A stretch of 64,000 nt of DNA from Blastomyces gilchristii SLH14081 (lineage: Eukaryota > Ascomycota > Eurotiomycetes > Onygenales > Ajellomycetaceae): positions 1,193,900 to 1,257,899 of the forward strand of contig NW_003101673.1 of assembly GCF_000003855.2 (NCBI RefSeq), written 5' to 3'. The notes under the pieces are model-generated. The model saw nothing but the letters and a program-made list of their open reading frames with translations. It was not told where the DNA came from and did not search any database. Made by a program: the position numbers and the translations under genes. This document shows positions 45,066-57,500 of the stretch, in pieces; the stretch's first letter is position 1; each line of letters begins with the position of its first letter.

Positions 45066-47699
45066 ATTATATCACTCATTCACTAACTTTTTTCATTCTT
45101 CAATCATCTTCTTCATTATTATCATTATTGAATATTATTATCTTATTTAAGATTTCTATCTCTCTTTCTATTCAATACTTTCTATCTATTTATTTATTAT
45201 ATTATACATGTTTCTGATAATGATCTCTTGTTCTTATAACAAGTATCTTCATAGTACTCATATCAGGCAGTTTGTTAGCAGTAAGTGTAACATGTTGTGA
45301 AATATGATCAGAACTTGTTTATCTTCTAATAATTGTCAGAAGTTACTATTATGAATAGTATATCTTCTTTATCTTCTTATATACTCTTAACTTTCTTTTT
45401 TCAGTGAATATCTGATTGTGTTTCTTAATCATGTTTTCTAATCATGTTTTACATAAATACAGATGCTGATATGTTTGTTTTAATTTATATAGAATCTTCA
45501 CATATTAACAGATCTGCATTCACTGATAATTGTGATCTCAATGTTGAATTATCAGTTAAGAACTTGAGAGATATAATAATGAAGAAATTGTTTATATTAT
45601 ATATAACTGAGTCTCTTACATCTCTCTCTACTCTCTCTGTTTCTTTCTCTATCACTTTCTCTCAATCTTCTACACTTGTCCCTGTATCTGATTCTCCCGC
45701 TCCGGCTATCCCTGTTTCTGTAACTCTCACTTCTGCTACTTCTGCTTCTACTACTTCTGTTCTCTCTGCTTCTACTATCTCTGCTTTTGTTATCAGCTCT
45801 TCTTATTTCAAGAAGATATTGTATAGACTTAATAAATCATGTTTCTCAGTGTATATACTTTCACTCTTCTTACTAATCTCTAAAATGATTTATTGTATAA
45901 AGACTGTATATAATATAACTATCTAAAGCTCAGTCACAGACATCAATTATTACATTCATTTTAAATATTTATAGTGAGACAATTGTTTATTTATATCAGA
46001 GAATCACTCTTCTTCTTAACAGTGTTAAAATTGTAAGTCTTTTCTTTTTTCATCTTTTCTTTCTGACACTGATTTTTCTGTTCTTAGAGAAAATTGTTAT
46101 AAGTTTTATTATACATGAAGTTATAATGTTTACAGATATTAAGAAACTTTTCATAATTATTAAATTTAATATTACAGATATATCTGCTTTAATAAATTTC
46201 TTTAAGATAATAAATCTGTATCAGTCTATTCTCTGATATCTGTCATCTGACTTTGTAATGCAGATAAAAGATATTCATGTTTTTGAAAATAAGAATATAG
46301 ATGTTGTACTCTTTTACATCTGTGAATATAAGACTTATACATCTTGTCTGAGATGTTATCATGAAAATAAGCTGTTTATATACTATGTTCTGCTTTCTGT
46401 ATTTCTCTGTATCTCTCTCTCTCTTTCTGAGAAGCCTCATACATGTTATAATTATATGTACAATTCTAAGATCAGTGAGTATTTATTCAGTAATTATTCT
46501 CATCTCTGATTTTACAGTTTTTGTACACTAATAATGATTCTTAGTTACTTCAGTGTCAGAGATCATTCTAATCAAAGATAATAATATTATCAACATTATT
46601 CTCTTCTACTCTTAAGCTTCTTTTATTATTCTCTCTCTCTTTTCTGTGAGAAAGATTGTGCATACACTGAATCATAAGTATTCAGCTCTGAGTGACTCTT
46701 GCTGTTATTTATTTAATTCTGTACTTTCTTTTTCTTTCATTTCTTTCATCTTCACTCTCTCTGCTCTGACTTCTGATTCTGCAGATTTCACACTCTTCTT
46801 CAATTTTTCTATATATATATATACACATTTCTATATTGACATTTCAGTCAATCTTGTGATAAATAATATTAATGTTGTATACAAAGTGATAGAGAAATCA
46901 GAGACATGTGCAGTGTTATTATAAGAGTGACTTACAGCTCTTAAATCTCTTATAAATCTTGAGTTTTGAGATTTTCTTGTTTTTAATGTTTTTCAGATGA
47001 TGTGGCATTGAAAACAGATTAAATATGTGATATATGAAAATGAATAAGATATGTATAATAATATTTATCTTTTATAGCTGATTTTTACAGTTGATAATCA
47101 ATTCATTATCTCTTTTCTTTTCTTACACTTTTTCTTTATCTGCTAGTTACTACTCTTACACAATCTCTATATAATACAGTGTTCAGTGACTAGGTTCAGC
47201 AGCTTTCATCTCTTATAATTCTGTCTTATGTATTATAGTGTCTCTCTTCACCTGCTCAGACTACTACAGTGAACAGCTTATTGAAACTAATCTCACTCAA
47301 TCTCTGAGTATCTTCAGAGATTGAGATAGCTTGATCTTATATATTCATGAATATTTCAGATACTTTATTCTCTGTTATCTTTACAATTAAACTGATGTAA
47401 ACAGTTAAATTCAACTCTGAATTTCTTTTTCTTCTATAATCTGACTCATGTGTAAGTCTGCTGCTCTGAGACTGCTCTTTATCATATTATATCTACTGTA
47501 TGTGATATGTTATCATATAACTAGCTACAGTCTCATCACTTATTAAAGTGTGATATTTATCTGATTTCTTTATTACTTCTCATTCTTTTCTTATAATTGT
47601 AAAAAGATTGAAATAAGTGAGATTATCTGATTTATAAGTATCTATGATTTCTCTTACTTCATAAGACTTTTCAATTATAAGTCTTTTCTTTTTCAACAC
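45066..47699. other. AT-rich block with decayed coding debris
   Basis: No intact gene. A Ser/Thr-rich frame (45444-45926) and a Cys-containing frame (46258-46509, with SCLRCYHENK and HTCYNYMYNSK) are short and of T-rich composition. The second might be a decayed zinc-knuckle-like gene. The left end and 3' LTR of the host Gypsy-3 element probably lie somewhere in this block, but its partner LTR is outside the window, so the border cannot be placed. Confidence 0.4.
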
Positions 47700-48205
47700 T
47701 GATAATAGTGCTGTAGATGATTATAATCTACTCAGATCTTATATCTTTATCTTTATAAGATGTGAATTATTTATTAAGTTGTGTAAGATCTGTCTCTCTG
47801 ATTCTTTCAATATGTATATTCTCAGAGAATGTGATTTGAGTATTTTATATAACTCAAATCATCTAGATTGAACCTTCTCAGAATTCTCATTATATATAAG
47901 AACTCATATTCTCATCTTAAGACTTGATTTCTTAACTAGTGAGTCTCATATTCTTTTCAATTGAATTGCTTAATTCAGAAGTAACTTGTTAGCTTTTGCA
48001 TGTGTATAACTGATCTCTTTCAATCTTAATTCTACATCTGTGACTGCTGCATCTGTGACTGTTGCATCTGCAACTGTTGTTTTCTCGCTCATCTTTTTCA
48101 AAGCATTCTCTGAGATGCGCGGATGTAGACTGGCCGGCGGGACCATGAATTTCACATTTAATCCCATTTGGTCTGGTCTTATACATTTCTTGGCGTGAGT
48201 CCCAC
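47700..48205 (-). mobile_element. Host element Gypsy-3, 3' segment (integrase C-terminal part)
   Basis: Minus-strand translation with stops shows a Gypsy integrase tail: LRLKEISYTHAKANKLLLN near 48010-47970, then VLIYNENSEKVQSR and FELYKILKS around 47900-47830, in the position of the conserved W-V-L-V and K-W-x-G-P-Y block of Ty3/Gypsy integrases. It continues the reading seen at 53990-53854, from which it is separated by the hAT element. The left end is not resolved. Confidence 0.75.
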
Positions 48206-51200
48206 CAGGACCAAGCCTTAAAAAAATCTGAAAATGAATCATTTCTGAGAGAAATGGCGTGAAAAATGACCAGATTTAATTCAAGAACAGTGAAATGAGA
48301 GTAATTTTTCAGGATAAACTGTGAAAGATGATCATTCTTTCAAAATCAGAATGAGACTGAGACTGAAGATCAAAATCAGTCTCATTCAGTTCATTTAGTG
48401 ATTGCTTATATAATCAGAATTTGATAATGATTATTGATAATGCTCATGAAACAACTAAATACATTCTTGTACAAGTTTATTCTTCACTTTCTCATGAAAA
48501 CTACACTTCTCTGATATACTGTGATCAGAGGTATTAAACTGTCTGATAATTTCATGTTTTACAATCATGAGTTTCTTGATTGTTTCTTCTTATAATTGTC
48601 TCTAATAATAGTGATAAATATCTCAACTTGAGTTGAACTTTCACTTCATTCTCATCCCTGTCAATGAAATTATTAGAATATCACACATCATCAGTGCAAC
48701 AGTTGAATATGTACTCTTAACAATTTTTCATAACTCTAGAATTGATTTGGCATGTAAATTTATCAGATCATCTTGAAGATAGTGATCAAATTCAGTTTTA
48801 TAAGTATGTAGTTTTGCCTGATTTTCAGTTGTAATCAATGTATATAAGTTCTGTTTCAAAGTTAGTATTATAGTTCTATGTGATATAAAGTGTTATCAAA
48901 GATTGTTACTTACTAGAGAATTGTATTTCACTGTCTTCACATCTCAAATATCTGCTCATTCAAATCTCTGATAGTTGATATTGTAGTAGTCTCAGGCTAA
49001 TTTAATATATAAGTCTTGTTCCTCCTCTGTTCAATCTTGAGAAGTGTAGATATTAACTTGATAGAAGGAATCTAGTAGAGCTGCTACAGCATAGTACTCT
49101 GCAAAAGATTGTTTCATTTTGCTGTAATAATATGCCAGTTTATTCCTTGCAGTAACAATAGCCTGTGCTATAGCATTATCTCAGACTGAATTTCTTTTTA
49201 AGTGATTCAACTGCTTCTCAAGATAAGTAAATAAACTGTTATACACTTATCAGACTGACTGCAGCATTGATGTATGAGTAATTAAGACTGTCTTTATTAT
49301 CTTATAAAACTGAAACAGTAAATCAATCACATATTTCAACTGAGTTCACTTTATATCTGAAAGTTTCAATATCTGAATCTTTTCCTGATCAGAGTGTTGC
49401 ACTCAATGATCAATCATCTGATACAATTGAAGAGTCTGAACAGTCATCTCATATATTGAACTTCACTGTGTTCTAATATTCTGTATTATATTCAGTGATG
49501 TGACTGATTTGTTTATTTATTGAATATCATGAAATTGTTATTATTGTTTAGAAGAGATACAAATTGCATTAGCAATGTTTTGAATCTATGATATTTAAAT
49601 TATTAGTCAATCTATTCAAAATTAACAGTAGCATTATTAAAAAGCATTATTAAAAAGTAATATCAAAAAGTGTTGTCAAAAAACATTATCTTTTATAAAG
49701 TGAATGTAAAAGTTACTTGAGTAATCACTTTTATCTCATTCTCATCTCAAGAATCAGTCATCTCATTATTCTTCATCTTGATGTTAAGATTCTTTATCAG
49801 TGTTTGTATCACAAGTTAAATCACATGAGCAATGCAGAGAATATGACCTTGTTTATCATTTCAGAAATGCAAAGCCAATTTTTGCTTCAAGCTCTTCATC
49901 ATAGTGTAGTTATTCACAGCATTATCAGTTGTAATTGTAAGAAGACTGAGACTAATATCTCAATAGTCATTTTTAATCACAGTCATTAATATCTCTGCTA
50001 TATAATTCTCAGTATGACTACTGATCAATGATTTAAATTCAATTAATATCTCTTGATAAGTTCAGTTCTCATCAATGTAATAACATGTAACTCTCATAAA
50101 TGTAAGATTATTTGTACTAGTTTATACATTCACTGTGAGAGACACTCTTCAATGATTCTTCAACTCTGATTCTAGATATTGTATATTGACTTTGTAGTGT
50201 ATCTCAAGATTGAACTGAAGACAGAATTGATATGAAATATGAAGATTTGAATTAAGCATTTAAAGAAGTGTTTGAAATTCGGGGTTTTCAATTGATCAAA
50301 GAGAAAGATTCAGAGATATACACATGTGAAGTAATTATTCACAGAAGTTATCAGATAAGAGTTATGAAATCAGAGTACTGATACAGAGTTGTTTTTACAT
50401 GATTTTCTTTAAATTAGAAAGTTAGTGTTATCAAAAATTGTTATCTGATAGAGTAACTTATCAGCTTAGTAGTAATTTTCTGATTATTTTTCTTTTATTG
50501 TCTGTATTCTGATGACTTCAGATATCAGGAAATTTCTTCAGAATTATAATCAGTTCATGATGAATGTTTCTGAATAAAGTTACAGTGATTACAGTAAAGA
50601 GATGACTCTTCAGTAATCTATAATACAATCTGTTGATAATTATTTTATAGTTCATCTCAATATTTGTGTTGAGTTTTTCATAAATTTCATGACCTGAAAT
50701 CAGATGTGAAGAATGAAGTGATTATTCATTATAATTGAAAGAGAGTATTCTGTGTTGAATTATAAACAATATAGACTTTGTAATTCACAGTGATTTCTTG
50801 AAGAGTTTATGAATCTTCAATAGAAGTAAAAGAAGTGAAAGAAGTGAATTCAGAAGATATAATAATAATTTAAGAAAGATGATAATTTATTTTTAATAAC
50901 TGATCACTGATGTGTGTAAGAAGAATTAATATAAGAGAAAATAATCTTGTTTCTTAGCTTAGTTATAATTTTAGTACTAACTCAGATTGAATATCATTGA
51001 TGTATAAAAGTAAATAAACAATCTTGATTAATCTCTGTCATATTTCTTGAAATATATTAATATTGTAAAAGAGAGTGTTATCAAATTATATTATCAGATA
51101 ATATTATTAAAAATATATTAATATTATGAATATCAATGTTGAAAAAATGTTGATACTTATATATTATAGTGATTTGTGAATCATGATAGTTAAATATATA

Positions 51201-51369
51201 TATATATATATATCATTCCTGACTTGATTACAACTTGTACAATAATTTTTGAAAACTCAAAATCAATTTTAATTATTAATAATTAAAAACTTAAACTTAT
51301 AACTAACTAATATAAAAAGAAAAAAATCTACTTCTTCTTTTTCTCATTCTTCTTATCATTCTTTATAAT

Positions 51370-51624
51370 TCACTTCTCATTCTTCTTCTTCTTCTTCTTC
51401 TTCTTCTTCTTCTCCTTCTTATCTGAGGTAATAATCATCTCAAAATCTCTCTCTGCTGCCTTCTCAGAGAAGGGTTCCTGCTGCTTCCTCTCAGCCAGGT
51501 CAATCTGTGTCTCAAAATCCTGCATTTCCTGGTCTGCTGCCTCAGGTTTCACCCCAGTGATAAGCAGATTGGCATGCTCAGAGAGCAGGGCTGTCTTCTC
51601 AATATTCTGAATTATGAAGTGCAT
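51370..51624 (-). pseudogene. Charged Lys-tailed coding fragment inside the hAT element
   Basis: 84 codons open to a stop: MHFIIQNIEKTALLSEHANL, then LITGVKPEAADQEMQDFETQ, ending in a run of Lys encoded by a TTC/TCT-type microsatellite. A likely upstream exon ends before a 60-bp intron (51732-51673, GTAAGT to TTAG), and the joined frame reads QELAEKKRIEVLFRS followed by a stop before the Met. Base composition is near 50% GC yet without CpG. I do not recognise the family. It may be an accessory protein of the transposon or a broken N-terminal exon. Confidence 0.5.
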
Positions 51625-52194
51625 TCAAGACCTGAATAAGACCTCAATCCTCTTCTTCTCTGCCAGCTCCTGCTAATCAATTAGAGAACAGAAGTGTTAC
51701 TAAAAATTGTTATCTCTTAATAAAAAACTTACCAGTTTTGACTTCTTTGTCTCTCACTTTAATATCTTCTTAATCTTCTTCTGCTGCTGCTTATTTACAG
51801 TAACACTCTTCTTCTCTCTCTCTCTCTTCATCTTAGTCTTAAATCATTCTCAGAACTTCTTCTGATCTCACTACTACTGCATGAGACTCTTCACTGTCTT
51901 CTTTTTTAATCTCTCACAGGCAGTGTTATTTACATTATTTCTATACTTAATTCAGTCTAAATCTATCAGAAGTGTTACTTAAAATTGTTATCATTCTGCT
52001 CTCTTACAGAGTCTCTTCAAGACATTATAATATGTCTTATAATCTGTCTTCTCATGCTTGAACATCTTCTTCTTCTCTCTCTTCAATCTGTGACAGTACT
52101 CACGCGCCTTGATGATCTGCAGAACCGCAGAATATTTAAAGAGAGATAACATGATTGATTTTAATAAGTATTGAAGAGAGAGTGAAGACAGGCA

Positions 52195-52285
52195 ATGATA
52201 TAATGATGATAATAATAATAATGATGATGATAGTGATAATGATGATGATAATAATGATAATAATGATGATGATAATGATAATGAA
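52195..52285. repeat. GAT/AAT microsatellite
   Basis: Irregular run of GAT, AAT and AGT triplets (about 90 bp) inside the hAT element, on the 5' side of its minus-strand coding region. Confidence 0.85.
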
Positions 52286-53853
52286 AGAGAGAGTGCATTG
52301 AAATATATTATTGACTTATTAAATATAAAGAGACAAAGAAACTATTAACAGCTTTCAGAGATGTACAGAAATGACTACAGTATTGTATAGCAATATTATC
52401 TTTATTCAATGCATACACTATTGATATTCTTTATATGCATTTATTATATAATCTATTATCAAAGATACATGCAGAAAACAGATCTTTGTTACTAGAGAGA
52501 ATAATTACAGTGATTCTCTGTTTTTATATTATAAAGATAAGTTATTCTCATTTCTTTCTTCTCTCTTTTCTCTTCTTCTTCAACTCATCACTAAGTTCAA
52601 GCTGATATGAAAACTATTAAAACACTCATAGAAACTCTCAAATTGAAGAGTATAAACTAATCAAATTTTAAATGCAGATGAATCAAATTAATTCAATAAT
52701 ACTAATTATTCATTCTCTTCTTAATAAAACAACAGTCATATCTTTCTCTTCCTCTCTCAAATGAAACATGGCTCATGAAAAGCAAGTACCACACCAGATC
52801 ATAATAATTAATACAGCCTCAGTATGCAGAGCTGCATATGCACAGTGCATGCTGAACTGAGAGACTGCATGAATTGCAAACTGACAGCAGCATTTCAGAA
52901 AGAGCTGTGCAGTGTGAGAAAGCTGCAACTCTCAGCTATATATGTAGAGAGTGAATTACTGCAGTAAGTGTATATACATTATATAAAAGTAATGCTTTTT
53001 GATAATACTCAGTCTCTGATATCATGAAAATAGAGTCTCTCTGTGAGATTCATTTTTATCAGAAGTTGAGAAATCTTATATTTCTCAAGATCATCTTCAC
53101 ACATCTTGTCTGTGAAATTAATGAGAGAAATCATTAATTCCATCATTCTGCTCTTAATGTCATTCAAATGACAGCAGAGTTCATTCTGATCATACTTTTT
53201 AAGTGTATGTTTTCTAATTATTCACATTTATACAGATATATACTGATTATTTATTAGATAATGTTAAGACAATGACTTATCATGACTATGTTACTCTTAC
53301 TATGAGAGATACATGATTGATAATGAACATTATAAAGACTCTGAGAAATGAGTATTTTGAGAGTACTGCAGCTCTGTGACCTTGATTTTTTTTGTTTTTA
53401 TTTTTTGTTTTTTTCTTTTTCTTTTCTTTTTTTTTTTTTTTTAATGTGATTTTTTCTTGTATTTGTTTTGTTTTTTGTTTTTTATTTTTTTTTGTATTTT
53501 ATGTTTTTTTCATAATTAAAATTATATGAATTATGATCTGTGTTCAGAAAAGTAATGATATTTGATAACACTCTCTATTGAATTTTCAACAAATGAGCAC
53601 TATGTTATGATATTATGTAAGTGAGAAGTGATTTCATAGTCTCATTTAATGCCATTCTTAATAATGAGATCAGAATGAAAATGTGACTAAGAATTCAAAC
53701 ATATTCTTTATCTGAGACTAGATTTTTATTTGAAAAGTGAATCTGAGACCTTTAATATTTGAAATAATGTGATTTGAAATCAATGTAATGAACACAAATC
53801 ATGACCAGGAGTAATGCTTTTAGACAACATGACAACTGTAAAGTTTGGTCCTG

Positions 53854-53990
53854 GTTCCAGACACGGTCACATGATCAGTCTACGCGGATGCAATTCATAT
53901 AACAGGTAGAATGATGAATGCTTGAAGACTGTATACTGCTGAATTCATGTGACTAATAGTACCTGACTGAGATATTCATCTCATAATCTC
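53854..53990 (-). mobile_element. Host element Gypsy-3, middle segment (integrase)
   Basis: Only 137 bp between the hAT and Gypsy-2 elements. The minus strand reads DEYLSQVLLVT, a stop, then IQQYTVFKHSSFYLLYELHP, the typical post-core region of a Gypsy integrase. It continues the reading that ends at 61800 and connects to 48205 on the other side. Part of it, near the hAT end, keeps CpG sites (ACGCGGATGC, ACACGGTCAC in plus sense). Confidence 0.75.
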
Positions 53991-54522
53991 TGTCACGCCC
54001 CCGGCCGCGCCAAGGCCCCGTTGCGGTTCCACACGGCTCATCGCTTTCATGCGGATGGTTTCATTCATCCCGCAGGCCGTCTGAACACTCTATGACATCA
54101 TTCAGATATATCATAGGAAGATCTGATTGATAAATATAAGAACCTCACTTCTATACAAGGTCAGCAGATTACTCTTTCTTAGCAATGAGATGTCACTGAG
54201 GTATTACTTCAGCTATTCTCACTCATGAAATAAGAGAAGAGTATTCACTCATTGTCTATATAGAATAGCTAAATACTGACTTCTTATTAAAGAAGTCAGT
54301 GATTTATTTTTCTTTTACTGAAATATATACAAGAGTTACTGTGTGTCTTATATAATCTTCTTAGTATACTAAGTACTATATCTGTGATATTCTCATAATA
54401 ACTCTGTAGTCTACAAGCTCACTATTTAAGCAAGATAGTCAAGCTTACTTATACAGCTTCTTAAATAACTATCTCTATATATTATTATTAACTAGTCACT
54501 ACTTCAGTTTTATCATATTACA
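53991..54522 (+). repeat. 5' LTR of Gypsy-2
   Basis: 532 bp, TGTCACGCC to TTACA. The first about 95 bp are GC-rich and keep many CpG sites. The remainder is AT-rich. It aligns without length change to 61268-61799. Confidence 0.95.
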
Positions 54523-57500
54523 ATTTAAATCACTTAATCTGATTATAAGTTTGAATCAGTCAAGCTCTAACAGACTGATATAATTTTATACATCTATACT
54601 GAGACTGATCTGATCTCACTCTCTGAAGAAAATACTACATTATTTCCTAGAGTATGTACATCTCTATCTCAGCAGAAATCTGAGATTTCTGAACTCACTG
54701 TATATTTTAATATAAGCTCTTTAACTGCTCTATTATCACTGTGATCTCTACACACCTACATCTATTATAAAGATAGAGAGATTAAGATCAGAGATTCTCT
54801 GAGATACAAGAGAAACATCTTATCTGAATTTCACAGCTTTACTCATACTCTTGAACAGAAATTTCACCTTAATCTGAGCCAGTATAATACTTATAAAATA
54901 TGAGTAATATATACTGTCAACCTTCTTGAAGACATCTCTGTAATTACTTGAGTTATTAAGAAGAAAGAGCTTGAGTGTATTAATACTATTATAACTTAGA
55001 AAGAATTCAAGAACTTTTTACTGAATTAAATTAAAGATTACTGTAACTACAGCTTCACAGTAGTGTAGTAATTCAACTTATTATATTAATAAAATAATGA
55101 GAATTCTTCTGATTTTAATATAAGATTTGAAGAATATTGAGAGAAATTGACTGATAATTTAAATTAATTAAAAATACAGCTTTATCTTATAAAGATGACT
55201 TATAAGATATAAATAATAATATTACAGTATCAGAGTTTATTAATTAATTATACTAAGCTTATCAATCTGACTTTCTGAATCTATTTAAATAATCAATTCT
55301 CTGAGAAAAAGATTAATAAGACTTCTTCTAAGTAATTAATAATAAGATTTAAACAGTGCTGTGATGACTTCAGTGTAGAAAAAGTAAAGAAGAATTTTAA
55401 GTATTCTAATTCTTCACTTACTGTGAAGAAATATTAAAAAAGATTTGATAAAGATCTCTGTTTCAACTGCAGAGTTAGTAATTACTATATCAGTAATTAT
55501 AAGAAGCTGAAGAAGAGAAGAAACTGAGAAGATATCTTCTTAAAGTTAACTTCTCTTCTAACAAATATATCTGTGAAAGATAAAGAAGAGAAAGAAATGA
55601 AGAATTAATAATTCTCATATCTTTAAGTTTATATTACAATTATAATACATACTCTGAATAAGAAGATATCAGTGAGATATCTACTTAACTTCAGAGTAGA
55701 TACTAACTTCATATTCTATTTCTTTTCTTTAATAAAGAATTAAAAGAAGATAGATCTGTCAGATTATATGAAATTTACTGATAAAATAAAATATTACTGT
55801 TTTAGCATAATTTAAGTGAAGTATATAACTACAGACTTAGAAGAAATCTTTAAGAAGAGCAGTCTGCTTCTTCACACAGTTAATATCATAGATAAGAACC
55901 TTATTCTAGATCTTCTATAATTAAGAGAAAACAATTCTCTTATTAACTGAGTTACTTAGATGTGACAGTACTGTCTCACTAATAAAGAGATAGTAATAGA
56001 GAAATCTGAAGAGTTTCATCAGAAGAATCTTAAGAAAAAGATAGAGTTGATATACTATGTAGCAGATGATTAAGACTTAAAGATAGATAAAGAAGTTATC
56101 ATTCTCACTGTAAGATTAGCAGTAGTATTTATCATTAAAGATGAATATATACAACATCTCTTTATAGATTATAAGAATATCTTTTTAAAAAGAAAAGCAG
56201 TGAAGTTTTCTGATATCAAGATATAATATAAGATTTGTCTTGAAGACAGTGTAATAACACTGTATAGATCTCTTTACAACTTATCTGTAAAGAAATTGAA
56301 TATTCTGTATAAATATCTTAAAAAAGTATAATCAAAGAACTGAATATACTTATCAAAGAGTTCAGCAGAGACATCTATACTCTTTGTACTCAAGAAGAAT
56401 GATAGACTATATCTATACATAGACTACAGAAATCTTAATAAGATGATGATTAAGAATCACTATTTATTACTGTTAATTAATGAGATGATTGATTGATTAT
56501 CTGAAGTAAAGATGTTCTCAAAGATTGATATATAAGATATCTATCATAGAATCAGAGTTAACAAAGACAACATTTAAAAAACAGCTTTTTATACTAAGTA
56601 TAGTAATTTTAAATATCTTGTTTTATCTTTTAATCTTTATAACACTTCAGTCATCTTTCAGATCTATATAAATAAGACACTGCAGAGTCTTGTTAACATC
56701 TTCTATATAGTATATCTGAACAACATTCTAATCTTCTTAAAATTAGAGAAAGAATATGATACTCATGTTTAAGAAGTGTTAAGTCACTTGAGACAGTATT
56801 AACTTTATATAAATACTGAAAAATGCTTGTTCTACATGTAGAAGATTGATTTCTTAGATTATATTATTAAGATGAATAACATTTCAATGAATAGAAGTCA
56901 GATCTCTATCATTGAGAACTGGTCAGTACTGTGAATATACTGTAAGATACAGATATTTCTAGAATTTATGAATTTCTACAGATAATTCATCTATATATAT
57001 TTATAGATTACTACTCTTCTTACAGATCTGTTAAAGAGAAGTGTAAAAGATAGAAAAATAAGACTGTTTATTCTCACTCAAGACACTATACAGGTGTTTA
57101 TGAAATTAAAACAAGCTTTTATAGATGTTATAATACTGAATCACTTTAACTCTGACTTACTTAATTAGTGTGAGACTGATGTATCTGAGAATGAGATCTG
57201 TGAAATCTTTTCACAGTTGACACTGAAGATCTTTCAATATTGAAAGAATCAGAGAATAATCATCTCTGAAGATATAAATAATGAATTATCTATGAGAGAA
57301 GACTTTTTCACAGAGTCTATAAGATACTGTGAATAGAGATCAGTGATCTTCTTCTTCAAGAAGTTATCACTTATACAGAGAAGATATGATACTTATAATC
57401 AGAAGATATTAATAATTATTGAATTCTTTAAGATCTGATAACATTATCTTCAGAGTAGTAAGTACTTAGTGTAAGTTCTCACTGATTATGTAAATCTGTG

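Larger units (their letters stand above)
48206..53853 (-). mobile_element. hAT-family DNA transposon with degraded transposase
   Basis: Ends are inverted: ACCAGGACCAA(G)C(C)TTA at 48204-48220 against the reverse complement ACCAGGACCAA(A)C(T)TTA of 53839-53855, 15 of 17 matching, with both differences transitions. hAT ends usually start CAG, which gives 48206-53853. On the minus strand a hAT transposase is readable: ITTDNAVNNYTMMKSLKQKL with ILCIAHVI (about 49940-49820) and, nearer the C-terminal dimerisation region, AIVTARNKLAYYYSKM (about 49180-49115). Stops are mostly TGA/TAG/TAA at former CpN sites. Upstream lies a Lys-rich open frame (51624-51370) of unknown role. An 8-bp target duplication is not clearly preserved. 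The insertion interrupts the integrase of Gypsy-3. Confidence 0.8.

Noticed and set aside
45444..45926. 160-codon Ser/Thr-rich plus frame
   Set aside because: Open because of a TCT/ACT-rich low-complexity stretch; no domain, surrounded by decayed DNA.
48196..48205. Perfect 8-bp target duplication for the hAT element
   Set aside because: The flanks (AGTCCCAC and GTTCCAGA side sequences) match only partly even when shifted; too weak to claim after mutation.
47970..48242. 90-codon minus frame
   Set aside because: Starts inside the hAT end and continues into the Gypsy-3 integrase; an insertion-junction fusion and not a gene.
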